A stretch of DNA of 64,000 bases. Origin: Lachnospiraceae bacterium. Its GTDB lineage: Bacteria > Bacillota > Clostridia > Lachnospirales > Lachnospiraceae. Positions within the stretch are counted from its first letter, which is position 1. The number at the start of each line of letters is the position of its first letter. Location of the stretch: contig JAFPWO010000013.1 of NCBI GenBank assembly GCA_017394885.1, positions 124,001 through 188,000 on the forward strand, in the 5' to 3' direction. Below the pieces are notes generated by a model, which was not told the DNA's origin, did not search any database, and saw nothing but the letters and a program-made list of their open reading frames with translations. Made by a program: the position numbers and the translations under genes. Shown piece after piece: positions 38,525-47,263 of this stretch.

Positions 38525-39535
38525 CTACGGCTCCGGGGTCATATAATCTGCCACTTTGTCAAACAGAAGCAGATATTCCCGTTTATTCTTCTCTGACTCT
38601 GCCAGCGAAGAATAATCCAGCCCCTCTTCCGCACAGCAGCGCTCCAATTCTTCCCGGCTCACATTGATCCCTTCCCGGCCGGCGATCGCCCGGACCAGCA
38701 GAACTTCTTTGATCTCCTTCTCACACTCTTTGAAAGCCCAGCGGATAAAGTCATCGTTTTCCGGCCCGGCGATCACGTGGATATATTCCTCTTTGCTGAT
38801 CCCCAGCTGCTCCGCCCAGGCGGCGGCTTCCGAATCAAATTCCGCCGCGCGCTCCGCAAGCCTGTCGGCGTTCTTCCGATACTCAGACTGGCCTGCCAGT
38901 TTCTGATACGCCTGCTCCCAGGCCTCCCGTTTTTTGGCCTGCACCGCTTCTTCCCGAAGCGTCTCGCTGGCAAACTCTCCCTCCGGCGGATCACAGGGCG
39001 TTCTGGCCGAGCCGATATCTCCGATCCGGACCCATTCTCCGAGTTCGTCCAGCCCGTAGGAAAAGATATAATCCCGATGGACACGCTTCAGGTCTTCGGA
39101 CGTCCAGGTCGTGATGCTTTTATTGCTCACCCACTCGATCCGGGCGCTGTCCCCCAGCAGCCGCCTGACCGCTTCTTTTGCGGCCACGGCGTTCGGAGAG
39201 TCGACGTCCATCTCAAGGATAAACTGCTTCCCCCCTGCAGCGGCGATCTCCCTGACGGAACAGATGACGTCTTTATAATGATCCTTTACCCACTGGATGC
39301 CGGACAGGGGATCGGCGGCTTCCTGCGAAGCCTGGGAAGGCGGCGCGGCAGATTCCCCGGCCGTTTCTTCTGTGGTGGTTTCCGCTTTGGCTTCGGTCAC
39401 AACCTCCGAAATGCTTTCCGCCTCGGAGGGTTTTGGGGTCTCTTCAGCGGATGAGGACGGGGTCCTGCCCCCGCAGGAAGAGAAAAAAACAGCGGCAAAA
39501 AACAGCATTGCCAAAATCAGCCCATTATTTTTCAT
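38525..39535 (-). CDS. Lipoprotein with SurA/trigger-factor-like helical C-terminus
   Basis: The 336-residue protein has a lipoprotein signal (LFFAAVFFSSC, cysteine about 21) and a Ser/Glu/Thr-rich linker of about 50 residues. A helical body follows, with SKEEYIHVIAG and KEIKEVLLVRAIAGREGINVSREELERCC near the end, resembling the peptide-binding helices of SurA/PrsA or the trigger-factor C-terminus. No prolyl isomerase domain is visible. It is probably anchored outside the cell membrane. It is the last gene of the operon with the PPTase-STAS and PP2C proteins. Chaperone function is inference. Confidence 0.7.
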   Translation of the reverse strand: MKNNGLILAMLFFAAVFFSSCGGRTPSSSAEETPKPSEAESISEVVTEAKAETTTEETAGESAAPPSQASQEAADPLSGIQWVKDHYKDVICSVREIAAAGGKQFILEMDVDSPNAVAAKEAVRRLLGDSARIEWVSNKSITTWTSEDLKRVHRDYIFSYGLDELGEWVRIGDIGSARTPCDPPEGEFASETLREEAVQAKKREAWEQAYQKLAGQSEYRKNADRLAERAAEFDSEAAAWAEQLGISKEEYIHVIAGPENDDFIRWAFKECEKEIKEVLLVRAIAGREGINVSREELERCCAEEGLDYSSLAESEKNKREYLLLFDKVADYMTPEP

Positions 39536-39550
39536 TTTGCAAATCCTCTT

Positions 39551-41665
39551 TCACTCCTTCATTGTCTTTGTGACCGTCAGGATATTCTTATTCCCTTCTC
39601 TTTTATAATGAACCTCATCCGACATGGAGCGGACGAAGAAGATCCCGAGGCCCCCGATGGGTCTCTCCAGAATATTCTTCTCCAGGTCCGGGCCTTCGCT
39701 TTGCAGCGGATCGAAGGGAATACCGGTATCTTCGATGCGGAGCGTGATCTTATCTTCCAGCAGCCGGAAGGAAAGGGTGATATCCGGCGCGTCGCCGCCG
39801 TCGCCGCCGTAACTGATGATATTGTTCAGGACCTCATCCAGAATGATGCATACTTCCGAGACACGCTCTTCCGGGAAGCCCGTCAGCCGCATTTTTGATT
39901 CCTCGCAGGCCCGGCTGATCACCGAATAATCCGGATGTGCAAAATGCAGTTCGAATTCTTTTGCCCGGGAAAGCTGCAGCAGCGTGATATCGTCAAACTG
40001 CTCCTCTCCGTCCGCAAAGCGGGTCAGGCTCTCTTCCAGCACAGGCAGGACATTCCCCTCCTGCTTTTCGATCACCGTACGGATCCGTTCATACCCGAAT
40101 TCTTCCCGTGCCGGATTGATGCCTTCATTCACCCCGTCGGTAAAGAGGACCAGGCGGTCGCCCGGCTTCAGATCCAGCGAATCCTCTTCGTAGCGGAATC
40201 CTTCAAAAAGGCCCAGTACGATATTGGACTCGGGGCTGATCTGCTCCGATTTCCCGTCCCGGATCAGAAAGGGCTGCTCATGGCCGGCGCGCGCATAGAC
40301 GAGATGGCCGCTGTGCAGATCGCAGATCCCGAAGAAAGCCGTGATAAAGAGGCCGGCTTCATTGTTGCGGCACAGTTCATTATTGACGATGAAGGCAATT
40401 TCTCCGGGGGACATTCCCTTCCCGGCGCTGGCCTTGATCAGTTCTTTCCCCCGCATCATGAAAAGCGCGGCGGGGATGCCCTTGCCGGAAACGTCCGCGA
40501 TCGTAAAGAACAGATGATCCTCGTCCGGCAGGAAGTAGTCATACAGGTCGCCGCCCACTTCCCGGGCGGGTTTCAGATAGCTGTTGACGCGGAAGGACCC
40601 GGTCTCAAAGCCGCTCACCGGCAGGGACTGCATCTGGATCCGGCTGGCGATATCCAGCTCTGCCCGCATGCTTTCCTCCTGCGCCGTCTTTTCCCCGAGC
40701 GTCTGAATATAGCTGACGATCTTCTCCTGCATCAGATTGAACTGCGAGGAAAGTTCTCCCACTTCATCGCGGGAGCGGATCTCGGAGCGGATCAGCTTCA
40801 GGTCACTGTCTCCCTGCAGCTGCCGGGAAAACGTCTCGGTGGCGTCGGAGAGCCGGCGGATATTCCGGACGATAAAACGATCCGCGAACAGGAAATACAC
40901 CAGCGCCAGCACGGCTGTCGCCCCCAGCATGATAAAGAAAATGGTCTGGCGGAAGCTCTGCTGATTCTGCTCCAGCTCCGAGAGGGAATGCTGAAAGCCT
41001 ACGTAAGCGATCGGCGCCGTATCTGCCTCGTTCAAACGGATCGGTGCCGCATAGAAACAGAAATGGTTTATGATATACGGCTGCGGATCGGCCGCATCCA
41101 GCACATATTTTCTCAGCTCAACGGTCTCGGTATCCACGCTGCCCGGGAACTGATAGTCGTAGGAAGTGTCCGCTGTGGAGTCCAGCAGATAGACGATGTC
41201 CCCGCTCTCCTCGTCGCAGAAAAAGACATAGCCGCCCTCCATGCCGGCCGCGGAGGCTGCCGCGTTCAGATTGATCAGCAGAGACTGATAATCCCCTCTG
41301 AACACCGCCTTCTCGTAGGTCATGCCAAAGGAGTCCCGCGGCGGGAAAAGCGGCAGGGTCAGCTGGTAGAAAAACTCCTCTTTTTCTTCATAGCTGATGG
41401 TCTTCGAGGCACAGACCCTCAGGATCTCTTCCCGGTTCTCCCGGAAGATGGGATCCATCTGCTCCCGGTATTTACTCAGAAATTCCAGATAAGTCTCCTC
41501 GATCCGCTCCACCATGCTTTCCGACGCCTCCCGGCACAGTGCTTTCGCCTGATTCTGTATCCTGCGGGAAAAAAGGGCAGACGAAATCAGTACCGAAGCC
41601 GCGATCAGGGCTGCGGAGAGGGCAAGCGTCAGCAAAAGGACTTTTTTTCGAATCGGGAGTCTCAT
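39551..41665 (-). CDS. Membrane PP2C phosphatase (RsbU/SpoIIE-like) fused to an RsbW-like kinase domain
   Basis: This 704-residue signalling protein has an N-terminal membrane helix (residues 9-28), a large extracytoplasmic sensor region (to about 230), a second helix (FFIMLGATAVLALVYFLF), a HAMP-like linker, then a PP2C/SpoIIE phosphatase domain (GGDLYDYF, FFTIADVSGKGIPAALFMM, LVLFTDGVNEGIN). The C-terminal ~130 residues are a GHKL ATPase of the anti-sigma kinase type (CIILDEVLNNIISYGG, IEDTGIPFDP, GGLGIFFVRSM). One protein could thus both dephosphorylate and phosphorylate a STAS antagonist. Such a STAS domain is encoded directly upstream, with ATGA overlap. Confidence 0.9.
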   Translation of the reverse strand: MRLPIRKKVLLLTLALSAALIAASVLISSALFSRRIQNQAKALCREASESMVERIEETYLEFLSKYREQMDPIFRENREEILRVCASKTISYEEKEEFFYQLTLPLFPPRDSFGMTYEKAVFRGDYQSLLINLNAAASAAGMEGGYVFFCDEESGDIVYLLDSTADTSYDYQFPGSVDTETVELRKYVLDAADPQPYIINHFCFYAAPIRLNEADTAPIAYVGFQHSLSELEQNQQSFRQTIFFIMLGATAVLALVYFLFADRFIVRNIRRLSDATETFSRQLQGDSDLKLIRSEIRSRDEVGELSSQFNLMQEKIVSYIQTLGEKTAQEESMRAELDIASRIQMQSLPVSGFETGSFRVNSYLKPAREVGGDLYDYFLPDEDHLFFTIADVSGKGIPAALFMMRGKELIKASAGKGMSPGEIAFIVNNELCRNNEAGLFITAFFGICDLHSGHLVYARAGHEQPFLIRDGKSEQISPESNIVLGLFEGFRYEEDSLDLKPGDRLVLFTDGVNEGINPAREEFGYERIRTVIEKQEGNVLPVLEESLTRFADGEEQFDDITLLQLSRAKEFELHFAHPDYSVISRACEESKMRLTGFPEERVSEVCIILDEVLNNIISYGGDGGDAPDITLSFRLLEDKITLRIEDTGIPFDPLQSEGPDLEKNILERPIGGLGIFFVRSMSDEVHYKREGNKNILTVTKTMKE

Positions 41666-41961
41666 AAGACCGTGATGGCTTTTTCGAAGCCGGATACACG
41701 GAACACTTCCTTCACGACCTTATTGATATTCCGGACGACCATGGTATGGCCGGTGGACATGGCCTGCCGCTGCAGCGCGACCAGTAGCCGCAGCCCGGCG
41801 GATGAGATGTATTCCACCTCGGTAAAATCCAGGTCCAGATCGCAGTTCTGCGTCTCTTCCTTTTCCAGTTCTTTTCTCAGTTCTTCACTGGTGACGGTAT
41901 CCAGACGGCCGTTGATCGCGACCAGGGCTTTGTCTTCTTCTCTCGTGATTTTTACTTCCAA
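41662..41961 (-). other. Possible internal translation start giving a free STAS protein
   Basis: Within the PPTase-STAS frame, GAGGAGG ends eight bases before TTG at 41961-41959. Starting there yields a 99-residue protein beginning (M)EVKITREEDKALVAING, exactly the usual extent of a stand-alone anti-sigma factor antagonist. The signal is as good as that of neighbouring genes, all of which use GGAGG. Confidence 0.6.
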
Positions 41962-42570
41962 GTTCTTTTCCTCCTCAATTCCAATGATTCGTATCGTTTC
42001 CAGCGTAAAATCTTCTTCCTGCTGTACCGCGCAGACCCGGTAGCCCGGGAACGCGACGCTGTGGCGGAAACAGGAGCGGCCCTGATAGATGAGTTCTCCG
42101 TCCGCCGGGAAAGCCGGCACGTTCTTCAGATCGTCCGTGAGACCGCTTCCTACCGCCTTGAGCAGGCTTTCTTTCGCAACGAAAAGCGACAGCGTTCCCG
42201 CCTCCGATGCGGCTTCCTCTTCGCTTGCGATCAGGCCGCGCAGGGATTCCTCCATGGGACGTTCCTTTTCGAGATCCAGGCCCACTTCATGATCCCGGGA
42301 GATCAGCAGGGCCGCCAGATCCTCCGAGTGAGACAGATTAAAATACCCGTTCGGCGCGGTGGGCTTTCCTTCCGCCGAGAGGGTGATTTCTCCGAAAGGG
42401 GCTGCGTATGTCCCGGTCAGATACGCGCCGGCCATCGACAGCAGCCTGTTTTCTTCTTTCAGATAGCGGCCCGCTTTCACACGCTGCTCCGGCGAGAGCT
42501 TGCCGAGCACGATATCGTAAGCCGTTTTCACCGTTTCAATATGAAGCAAATACAGGTACAGATGATTCAA
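41662..42570 (-). CDS. Sfp-type phosphopantetheinyl transferase fused to a STAS anti-sigma antagonist
   Basis: The 302-residue frame joins two domains. Residues 1 to ~190 are a 4'-phosphopantetheinyl transferase: YFNLSHSEDLAALLI, the metal ligands in EVGLDLEK, and FVAKESLLKAVG. Residues from about 204 to the end are a STAS domain (VAINGRLDTVTSEELRKEL, VEYISSAGLRLLVALQ with the phosphorylatable serine, VFRVSGFEKAITVL). I start at TTG 42570, eight bases after GGAGG. A second GGAGG with TTG at 41961 precedes the STAS part, so STAS may also be made alone. Stop overlaps the PP2C gene. Confidence 0.85.
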   Translation of the reverse strand: MNHLYLYLLHIETVKTAYDIVLGKLSPEQRVKAGRYLKEENRLLSMAGAYLTGTYAAPFGEITLSAEGKPTAPNGYFNLSHSEDLAALLISRDHEVGLDLEKERPMEESLRGLIASEEEAASEAGTLSLFVAKESLLKAVGSGLTDDLKNVPAFPADGELIYQGRSCFRHSVAFPGYRVCAVQQEEDFTLETIRIIGIEEEKNLEVKITREEDKALVAINGRLDTVTSEELRKELEKEETQNCDLDLDFTEVEYISSAGLRLLVALQRQAMSTGHTMVVRNINKVVKEVFRVSGFEKAITVL

Positions 42571-42628
42571 AGCCAATACCTCCCTGCCGGTCGCGGATCG
42601 TTATTTCACACCATGCTTTCCACTGCTG

Positions 42629-43582
42629 TTATAACATGGAAGCGGCGGGCTGGCAATCATAATATGAGGACAAGGCTTTCCCCGCTGCCGCCTCTTCTTC
42701 CGGGCTTAATTTCTTCCGGTAAAAAGTGTAATGATACGTACTGCAAAAGCCCAGCTTCGCGTAAAAATCCATGTCCGAGATCACATAGGCTTCCTTCGCG
42801 CCAAGATCCCTCACCCGGCTTAACGCTTCGTAAATGATCGCTTTTGCCAGGCCCTTCCCCCGATGGGAAGGCACCGTGCAGACCGGTTCGACGTAGGCAT
42901 AGTCGGTCCCTTCATGATACCACAGACAGCCGTAGGCGGCCTTCTCTTTGTCCGGGCCGGCCGCAGCCAGGCTCAGGGCTTTCCTGAAGTGCTTCCGCGC
43001 CTTTGAATCGGGGGCTTCTTCTTTTTCAAACGCCGCCCGGTCTTCTCCGTGATCAAAGCCCTGCCAAAGGAGCCACTGAAAGCCCTGGATATCCTCTCCC
43101 GGATCCAGTTCTTCCAGATGAAAACCGTCCGGCAGGCAGACCGGGAACGCCCCGTCCAGGCCGATCTTCATGATGTTTTCCGTCTGCTCTTCCGGAGCAA
43201 AGCCTTTCGCCTTTAAGGCTTCTATCTCCTTCGCGTTCTCATCACAGGCCGCGATCCCGAGCCCTTCTTCGTCCTTCAGATTCGCCCAGGCATAGTCCAG
43301 GATCTCCGGATACAGATAATCATATTCCGGCAGTGCGCCGCAGAAGGCCTCGCCGAAATACATATCGTAAATGGCGGCGCCGACTATCCTTTCTTCATCC
43401 GTCCAGAGGCCGATCGCCCCTGTCAGGCTCTTGTCAAAGTCCGGATGCTCCGCCATCCACTCGAAGCGGGCCCAGTTCCAGTTGATATGCGTTTTATCCG
43501 CCCGGTTTAAGTCGATCAGGAAATCGCAGACCGCTTCATAGTCCACTTCCGTATAGGTTCGGAACGTAATTTGTTTTTCCAT
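42629..43582 (-). CDS. GNAT-family N-acetyltransferase
   Basis: A protein of about 317 residues with a degenerate N-terminal GNAT half (ITFRTYTEVDYEAVCDFLIDLNR) and a typical acetyl-CoA-binding C-terminal half: AYVEPVCTVPSHRGKGLAKAIIYEALSRV with the R-G-x-G-x-A loop, then YVISDMDFYAKLGF. The substrate is unknown. ATG 43582 has GAGG nine bases upstream; ATG 43597 overlaps the preceding stop (ATGA) and is an alternative. It pairs with a second GNAT gene. Confidence 0.85.
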   Translation of the reverse strand: MEKQITFRTYTEVDYEAVCDFLIDLNRADKTHINWNWARFEWMAEHPDFDKSLTGAIGLWTDEERIVGAAIYDMYFGEAFCGALPEYDYLYPEILDYAWANLKDEEGLGIAACDENAKEIEALKAKGFAPEEQTENIMKIGLDGAFPVCLPDGFHLEELDPGEDIQGFQWLLWQGFDHGEDRAAFEKEEAPDSKARKHFRKALSLAAAGPDKEKAAYGCLWYHEGTDYAYVEPVCTVPSHRGKGLAKAIIYEALSRVRDLGAKEAYVISDMDFYAKLGFCSTYHYTFYRKKLSPEEEAAAGKALSSYYDCQPAASML

Positions 43583-43593
43583 GGCATCCGCCC

Positions 43594-44139
43594 TCATCGC
43601 AGCGCCCGGCGCATCAGGACCAGTTCCTGATAACTGTTGCCCAGACAAAATCCCCGCGGATTTCGTCCGAATTCGATAAAGCCTTCGCTTTCATACAGGG
43701 CGGCCGCGCGGGTATTGGCGGCCACGACCTCGAGTTCCAGCTGGGTATAGCCTGCCTTTTCTGCACACTCGATACAGGCCTTTGTCAAAGCCCGGCCGAT
43801 GCCGAGACCCCAGGCATCCCGTTCGATGCTGATACCGAACCCGGCCCGGTGCTTTACCTTCGCATAGCCGCCGATCCGGTCGATCCCGGCCGTGCCGACG
43901 ACTCTTCCGTCCACTTCAGCCAGGATCTCGATTTCACAGTCGCTTTCTGTCCTGCTTTTCAGGAACTGCTCTTCCTTTTCTACGGTAAAATGGATCTCGT
44001 CCGGGCAGGAGGTAAGGAAATCCGTCTCGGCGTGCGTCAGGATGAAATTGTCCAGCACGGCCTGTGCATCGGCCGGCGTCCCGTTTCGGAGGACGCACTC
44101 TCTTCCGTCTTTCAGCGGTATCTTTTTATAGTATTCCAT
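43594..44139 (-). CDS. GNAT-family N-acetyltransferase
   Basis: A 181-residue acetyltransferase with one GNAT fold: RVVGTAGIDRIGGYAKVKHRAGFGISI, the acetyl-CoA loop WGLGIGRALTKACIECAEKAGY, and ELEVVAANTRAAALYESEGFIEFG. It resembles RimI/YhhY-type enzymes; substrate unknown. Start at ATG 44139 with GAGG upstream. The stop overlaps the start region of the next GNAT gene, so they are cotranscribed. Confidence 0.87.
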   Translation of the reverse strand: MEYYKKIPLKDGRECVLRNGTPADAQAVLDNFILTHAETDFLTSCPDEIHFTVEKEEQFLKSRTESDCEIEILAEVDGRVVGTAGIDRIGGYAKVKHRAGFGISIERDAWGLGIGRALTKACIECAEKAGYTQLELEVVAANTRAAALYESEGFIEFGRNPRGFCLGNSYQELVLMRRALR

Positions 44140-44227
44140 CACAGAGTCCTCGCAGCGATTCCTTGTTTCGGTATTCCATTATGGTCCCCGCCTGCCGGCT
44201 TGTCAAGGGGTGGCTTCGGCGATACGG

Positions 44228-44271
44228 AAAAGGGAGCCGGAAGGGCCTTTCCGGCCCCCTGGCTCCCTTTT
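44228..44271. terminator. Terminator of the VWA lipoprotein gene
   Basis: AAAAGGGAGCC (44228-44238) pairs with GGCTCCCTTTT (44261-44271), with an inner GGCC/GGCC pairing; T-runs on both strands. Confidence 0.85.
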
Positions 44272-44291
44272 CTTTTCCGGCTTCCGACTGT

Positions 44292-45842
44292 TTACGGCGC
44301 TGCCGTTTCGACTTCGTGCACGGTCGGTTCGACCGGCATCTCATAGATGGGCTGATCCGTCTCCCACCAGATCGTCGGTTCCGTCGGATAGTCCCAGGAA
44401 GACGGCTCCGGCTCCCGCTGCGACTCATAGTGCAGGCCGCAGTATTCGGAGGTCACGCGGATCAGGCAGTCGTTTAAATATTCCAGCTTCGTTTCCGGTA
44501 CATCCGGCGTCTCATGATAAAGCCCGATCCCGGAGTCATTCGTCAGGTAAATATAGGTTCCGCCGGTCCGGAAGGCCCAGTAGCGGCACAGCACTTCCAC
44601 TTCGCTCTCGGCGCCGGAAGCCACCACGGGGATGATGCGGATGCCTTTTTCCGCTGCGCCGTCCACCGCCTTTTCCAGCGTCCCGTCAATGTTTTCCACG
44701 CGTACGCGGGTCTGTTCATCCACCTCGACGTAATCTCCCTCCCGGTGGGGCGGCGCATCCAGGACCAGATAGCAGAGCTTCACGGCGTCTTCTCTCCAGG
44801 CATGCCCGAAGATCGCATTGTCCAAGGCGGTATGAACGGCTTCCGGATAGTCTCCGCCGCCGGCCGAATACTGCGAGGCGATCAGCGCGACCGCATCCTG
44901 CACGTCATCCCGGAAATCATAGTATTTCACGACATATTCGTCGCCTTCGTCGCGGTAGAAATTGACGCTCACGCGGATGGACATCCCCGGGTTCAGCTTA
45001 TAGACGGACTCCACGACGTTGGCCAGCTCTTTCTTTAAATACTCGAGCTCGTCTCCCATGCTGCCGGTGGTATCCACCATCAGCATCAGGTCCAGCTTAT
45101 CCGCCTTCTGATCCCGGACATGGCCGTCAAAGGAAAGATCCGTGATCTGCCCCTTCACCTGAAAAGCCATTTCTTCTTCATCATCGATCATCAGCGACAA
45201 TTCTTTGCCGGCTTTCCTGTCAAAAAGCAGGACCGCTTTGCCGTATACGTCGCTGACCGCCTGTGCCAGGACCTTTCCATCTTTATCTTTCAGGACCAGA
45301 CGGTTCAGGCCGGGCAGGCCGCTGATGCGCAGGATCCCGTCCGCAGCGATTTTTCTCGCGCTCAAAATGCTTTGGATATCCTGCCCGGCCAGATACTTCA
45401 GGAATTCTTCCGCATTTCTGGAATCGCTCCACTCTCTGGCGGTGAGCAGCCCGGCCTGCGGCTCCGGACCCGGTCTCCAGCCCGGTCCCGGCATGATATC
45501 CGGGGCCGGCACATACGCTTCCGCCACGACCTCATAAACCCCTTTTTCATCATCGGATACTGCGCCGGCAGACGCATTCTCCAACGGTTTTCCTTCCCCG
45601 ATGATCCCGTCCAGATAAGTGATCTGCACCGGCTGCGTTTCTGTTTCTGTTTCTTTTTCTGTTTCCGCTGCCGTTTCGGTCTCGCGTTCCGTTTCCGGCT
45701 GCGTTTCTGTTTCCGCAGAAGCCGCCGTTTCCGTCACGCTCTGCTCCGTCTCTTTTCCGCCGGCGGGGGTGTTCCGGGAACAGCCCGGCAGGATCAGGAT
45801 CAGGACGAGGATAAGGCAAAGATATTTTTTCAGCGAATTCAT
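44292..45842 (-). CDS. VWA-domain lipoprotein
   Basis: The 516-residue protein begins with a lipoprotein signal (LCLILVLILILPGCSRN, cysteine about 21) and a Glu/Thr repeat linker (ETETQPETERETETAAETEKE). After a beta-rich region comes a von Willebrand A domain: LDLMLMVDTTGSMGDELEYLKKEL holds the MIDAS metal-binding D-x-T-x-S-type motif, then GGGDYPEAVHTALDNAIF and LCYLVLDAPPHREGDY. The C-terminus is Pro/Glu-rich. VWA domains bind protein ligands in a metal-dependent way. It is anchored outside the membrane; ligand unknown. ATG 45842 follows GGGGAGG. Confidence 0.87.
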   Translation of the reverse strand: MNSLKKYLCLILVLILILPGCSRNTPAGGKETEQSVTETAASAETETQPETERETETAAETEKETETETQPVQITYLDGIIGEGKPLENASAGAVSDDEKGVYEVVAEAYVPAPDIMPGPGWRPGPEPQAGLLTAREWSDSRNAEEFLKYLAGQDIQSILSARKIAADGILRISGLPGLNRLVLKDKDGKVLAQAVSDVYGKAVLLFDRKAGKELSLMIDDEEEMAFQVKGQITDLSFDGHVRDQKADKLDLMLMVDTTGSMGDELEYLKKELANVVESVYKLNPGMSIRVSVNFYRDEGDEYVVKYYDFRDDVQDAVALIASQYSAGGGDYPEAVHTALDNAIFGHAWREDAVKLCYLVLDAPPHREGDYVEVDEQTRVRVENIDGTLEKAVDGAAEKGIRIIPVVASGAESEVEVLCRYWAFRTGGTYIYLTNDSGIGLYHETPDVPETKLEYLNDCLIRVTSEYCGLHYESQREPEPSSWDYPTEPTIWWETDQPIYEMPVEPTVHEVETAAP

Positions 45843-45911
45843 GGCAAACCTCCCCGGTTTTTGCTTTTCTGCCTGTAATACCGGAAAGAAAGCGAAAATG
45901 TTGCAGGGCAT

Positions 45912-45962
45912 AAAAAAAGGCAGGGCCGTCAGGGATTGTCCCTGTCCTGTCCTGCCTTTTTC
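45912..45962. terminator. Terminator of the malic enzyme gene
   Basis: AAAAAAAGGCAGG pairs with CCTGCCTTTTT around inner repeated CAGGG/CCCTG pairs. It lies just past the malic-enzyme stop and works for minus-strand transcription. Confidence 0.85.
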
Positions 45963-45979
45963 CGTGATGCCGGCTTTTG

Positions 45980-47152
45980 TCAGATTCTGGCTACGCCGCT
46001 TCTTCTGGCCGCTTCCGCCACGGCTTTGGCCACCGCTTCGCCGACGCGCGGATCGAAGGCCTTCGGAATAATGTAATCCGCGGAAAGCTCTTCGTCGCTG
46101 ATAAGCCCGGCCAGCGCTTCCGCGGCAGCCATCTTCATCTCTTCGTTGATATCGCTCGCGCGCACGTCAAAGGTCCCGCGGAAGACGCCCGGGAAAGCCA
46201 GCACGTTGTTGATCTGATTCGGATAATCGCTCCGTCCGGTGGAAATGACCTTCGCGCCGCCGGCTTTCGCGTCGTCCGGGAAGATTTCCGGCGTCGGGTT
46301 CGCGCAGGCAAAGACGATCGCGTCCTTATTCATGGTCTTCACCATCTCGGTGGTCACGGTGCCGGGGGCGGACACGCCGATAAAGACATCCGCGCCGACC
46401 AGCTGTTCGGCCAGCGTTCCGCTCTTGCGTTCCAGATTCGTGACCTCGGCCATCTCTTCCTTGATCCAGTTTAAGCCCTCGCGGCCCTTATAGATCGCGC
46501 CTTTGCGGTCGCACATGGTCACATGCTTAAATCCCGCGGAAAGCAGAAGCTTTACGATGGAGATCGCCGCTGCGCCGGCACCGCTCGTCACCACCTTCAC
46601 GTCTTCTTTTTTCTTTCCGACCACTTTCAGCGCATTGGTCAGTCCGGCCAGCGTGATGATCGCCGTGCCGTGCTGATCGTCGTGGAAGATCGGGATGTCG
46701 CATTTTTCTTTCAGCTTCCGCTCGATCTCGAAGCAGCGCGGCGCGGAAATATCTTCCAGATTGATGCCGCCGAAGCTGCCGGATATCATATATACGGTAT
46801 TGACGATCTCGTCCACATCCTTGGATTTTACGCAGAGCGGGAATGCATCCACGCCGCCGAAGGCCTTAAAGAGCACGCACTTGCCTTCCATGACCGGCAT
46901 GCCGGCTTCGGGGCCGATATCGCCCAGACCCAGCACCGCTGTCCCGTCCGTGATCACCGCGCAGAGATTGTGGCGGCGGGTCAGTTCATAGCTCTTATTG
47001 ATATCCTTCTGGATCTCCAGGCAGGGCTGTGCCACGCCTGGGGTATAGGCTAAGGACAGGTCGTCCTTGGTGGCGACCGGAACCTTGGAGATAACTTCGA
47101 TCTTGCCCTTCCATTCGGCATGCAGGCGTAACGATTCTTTTGCGTAATCCAT
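45980..47152 (-). CDS. NAD(P)-dependent malic enzyme
   Basis: The 390-residue enzyme decarboxylates malate to pyruvate and CO2 with reduction of NAD(P)+. It shows LSLAYTPGVAQPCLEI (catalytic tyrosine), VLGLGDIGPEAGMPVMEGK, IFHDDQHGTAIITLAGL and the cofactor-binding VVTSGAGAAAISIVKLLLSAG, then CANPTPEI and NNVLAFPGVFRG. It is the short bacterial type. I start at ATG 47152 (MDYAKESLR), behind AAGGAG. It lies after the polyol-kinase gene but a hairpin separates them. Confidence 0.93.
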   Translation of the reverse strand: MDYAKESLRLHAEWKGKIEVISKVPVATKDDLSLAYTPGVAQPCLEIQKDINKSYELTRRHNLCAVITDGTAVLGLGDIGPEAGMPVMEGKCVLFKAFGGVDAFPLCVKSKDVDEIVNTVYMISGSFGGINLEDISAPRCFEIERKLKEKCDIPIFHDDQHGTAIITLAGLTNALKVVGKKKEDVKVVTSGAGAAAISIVKLLLSAGFKHVTMCDRKGAIYKGREGLNWIKEEMAEVTNLERKSGTLAEQLVGADVFIGVSAPGTVTTEMVKTMNKDAIVFACANPTPEIFPDDAKAGGAKVISTGRSDYPNQINNVLAFPGVFRGTFDVRASDINEEMKMAAAEALAGLISDEELSADYIIPKAFDPRVGEAVAKAVAEAARRSGVARI

Positions 47153-47189
47153 AGTAACTTGCTCCTTTTTACAGTTTGAGATAAAAGTA

Positions 47190-47232
47190 TGCGCAGGGGT
47201 GCGCCGCCCGACGGCAGACGTCCCCCTGCGCA
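47190..47232 (-). terminator. Terminator-like hairpin after the dihydroxyacetone kinase gene
   Basis: TGCGCAGGGG (47190-47199) pairs with CCCCTGCGCA (47223-47232), followed on the minus strand by ATACTTTTAT. The T-tract is weak. Confidence 0.55.
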
Positions 47233-47263
47233 GTGTAACCGATATTGGGTAAAAAAGCAATGA

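Noticed and set aside
39935..42043. 702-codon plus-strand frame opposite the PP2C and STAS genes
   Set aside because: Shadow of two well-supported minus-strand genes.
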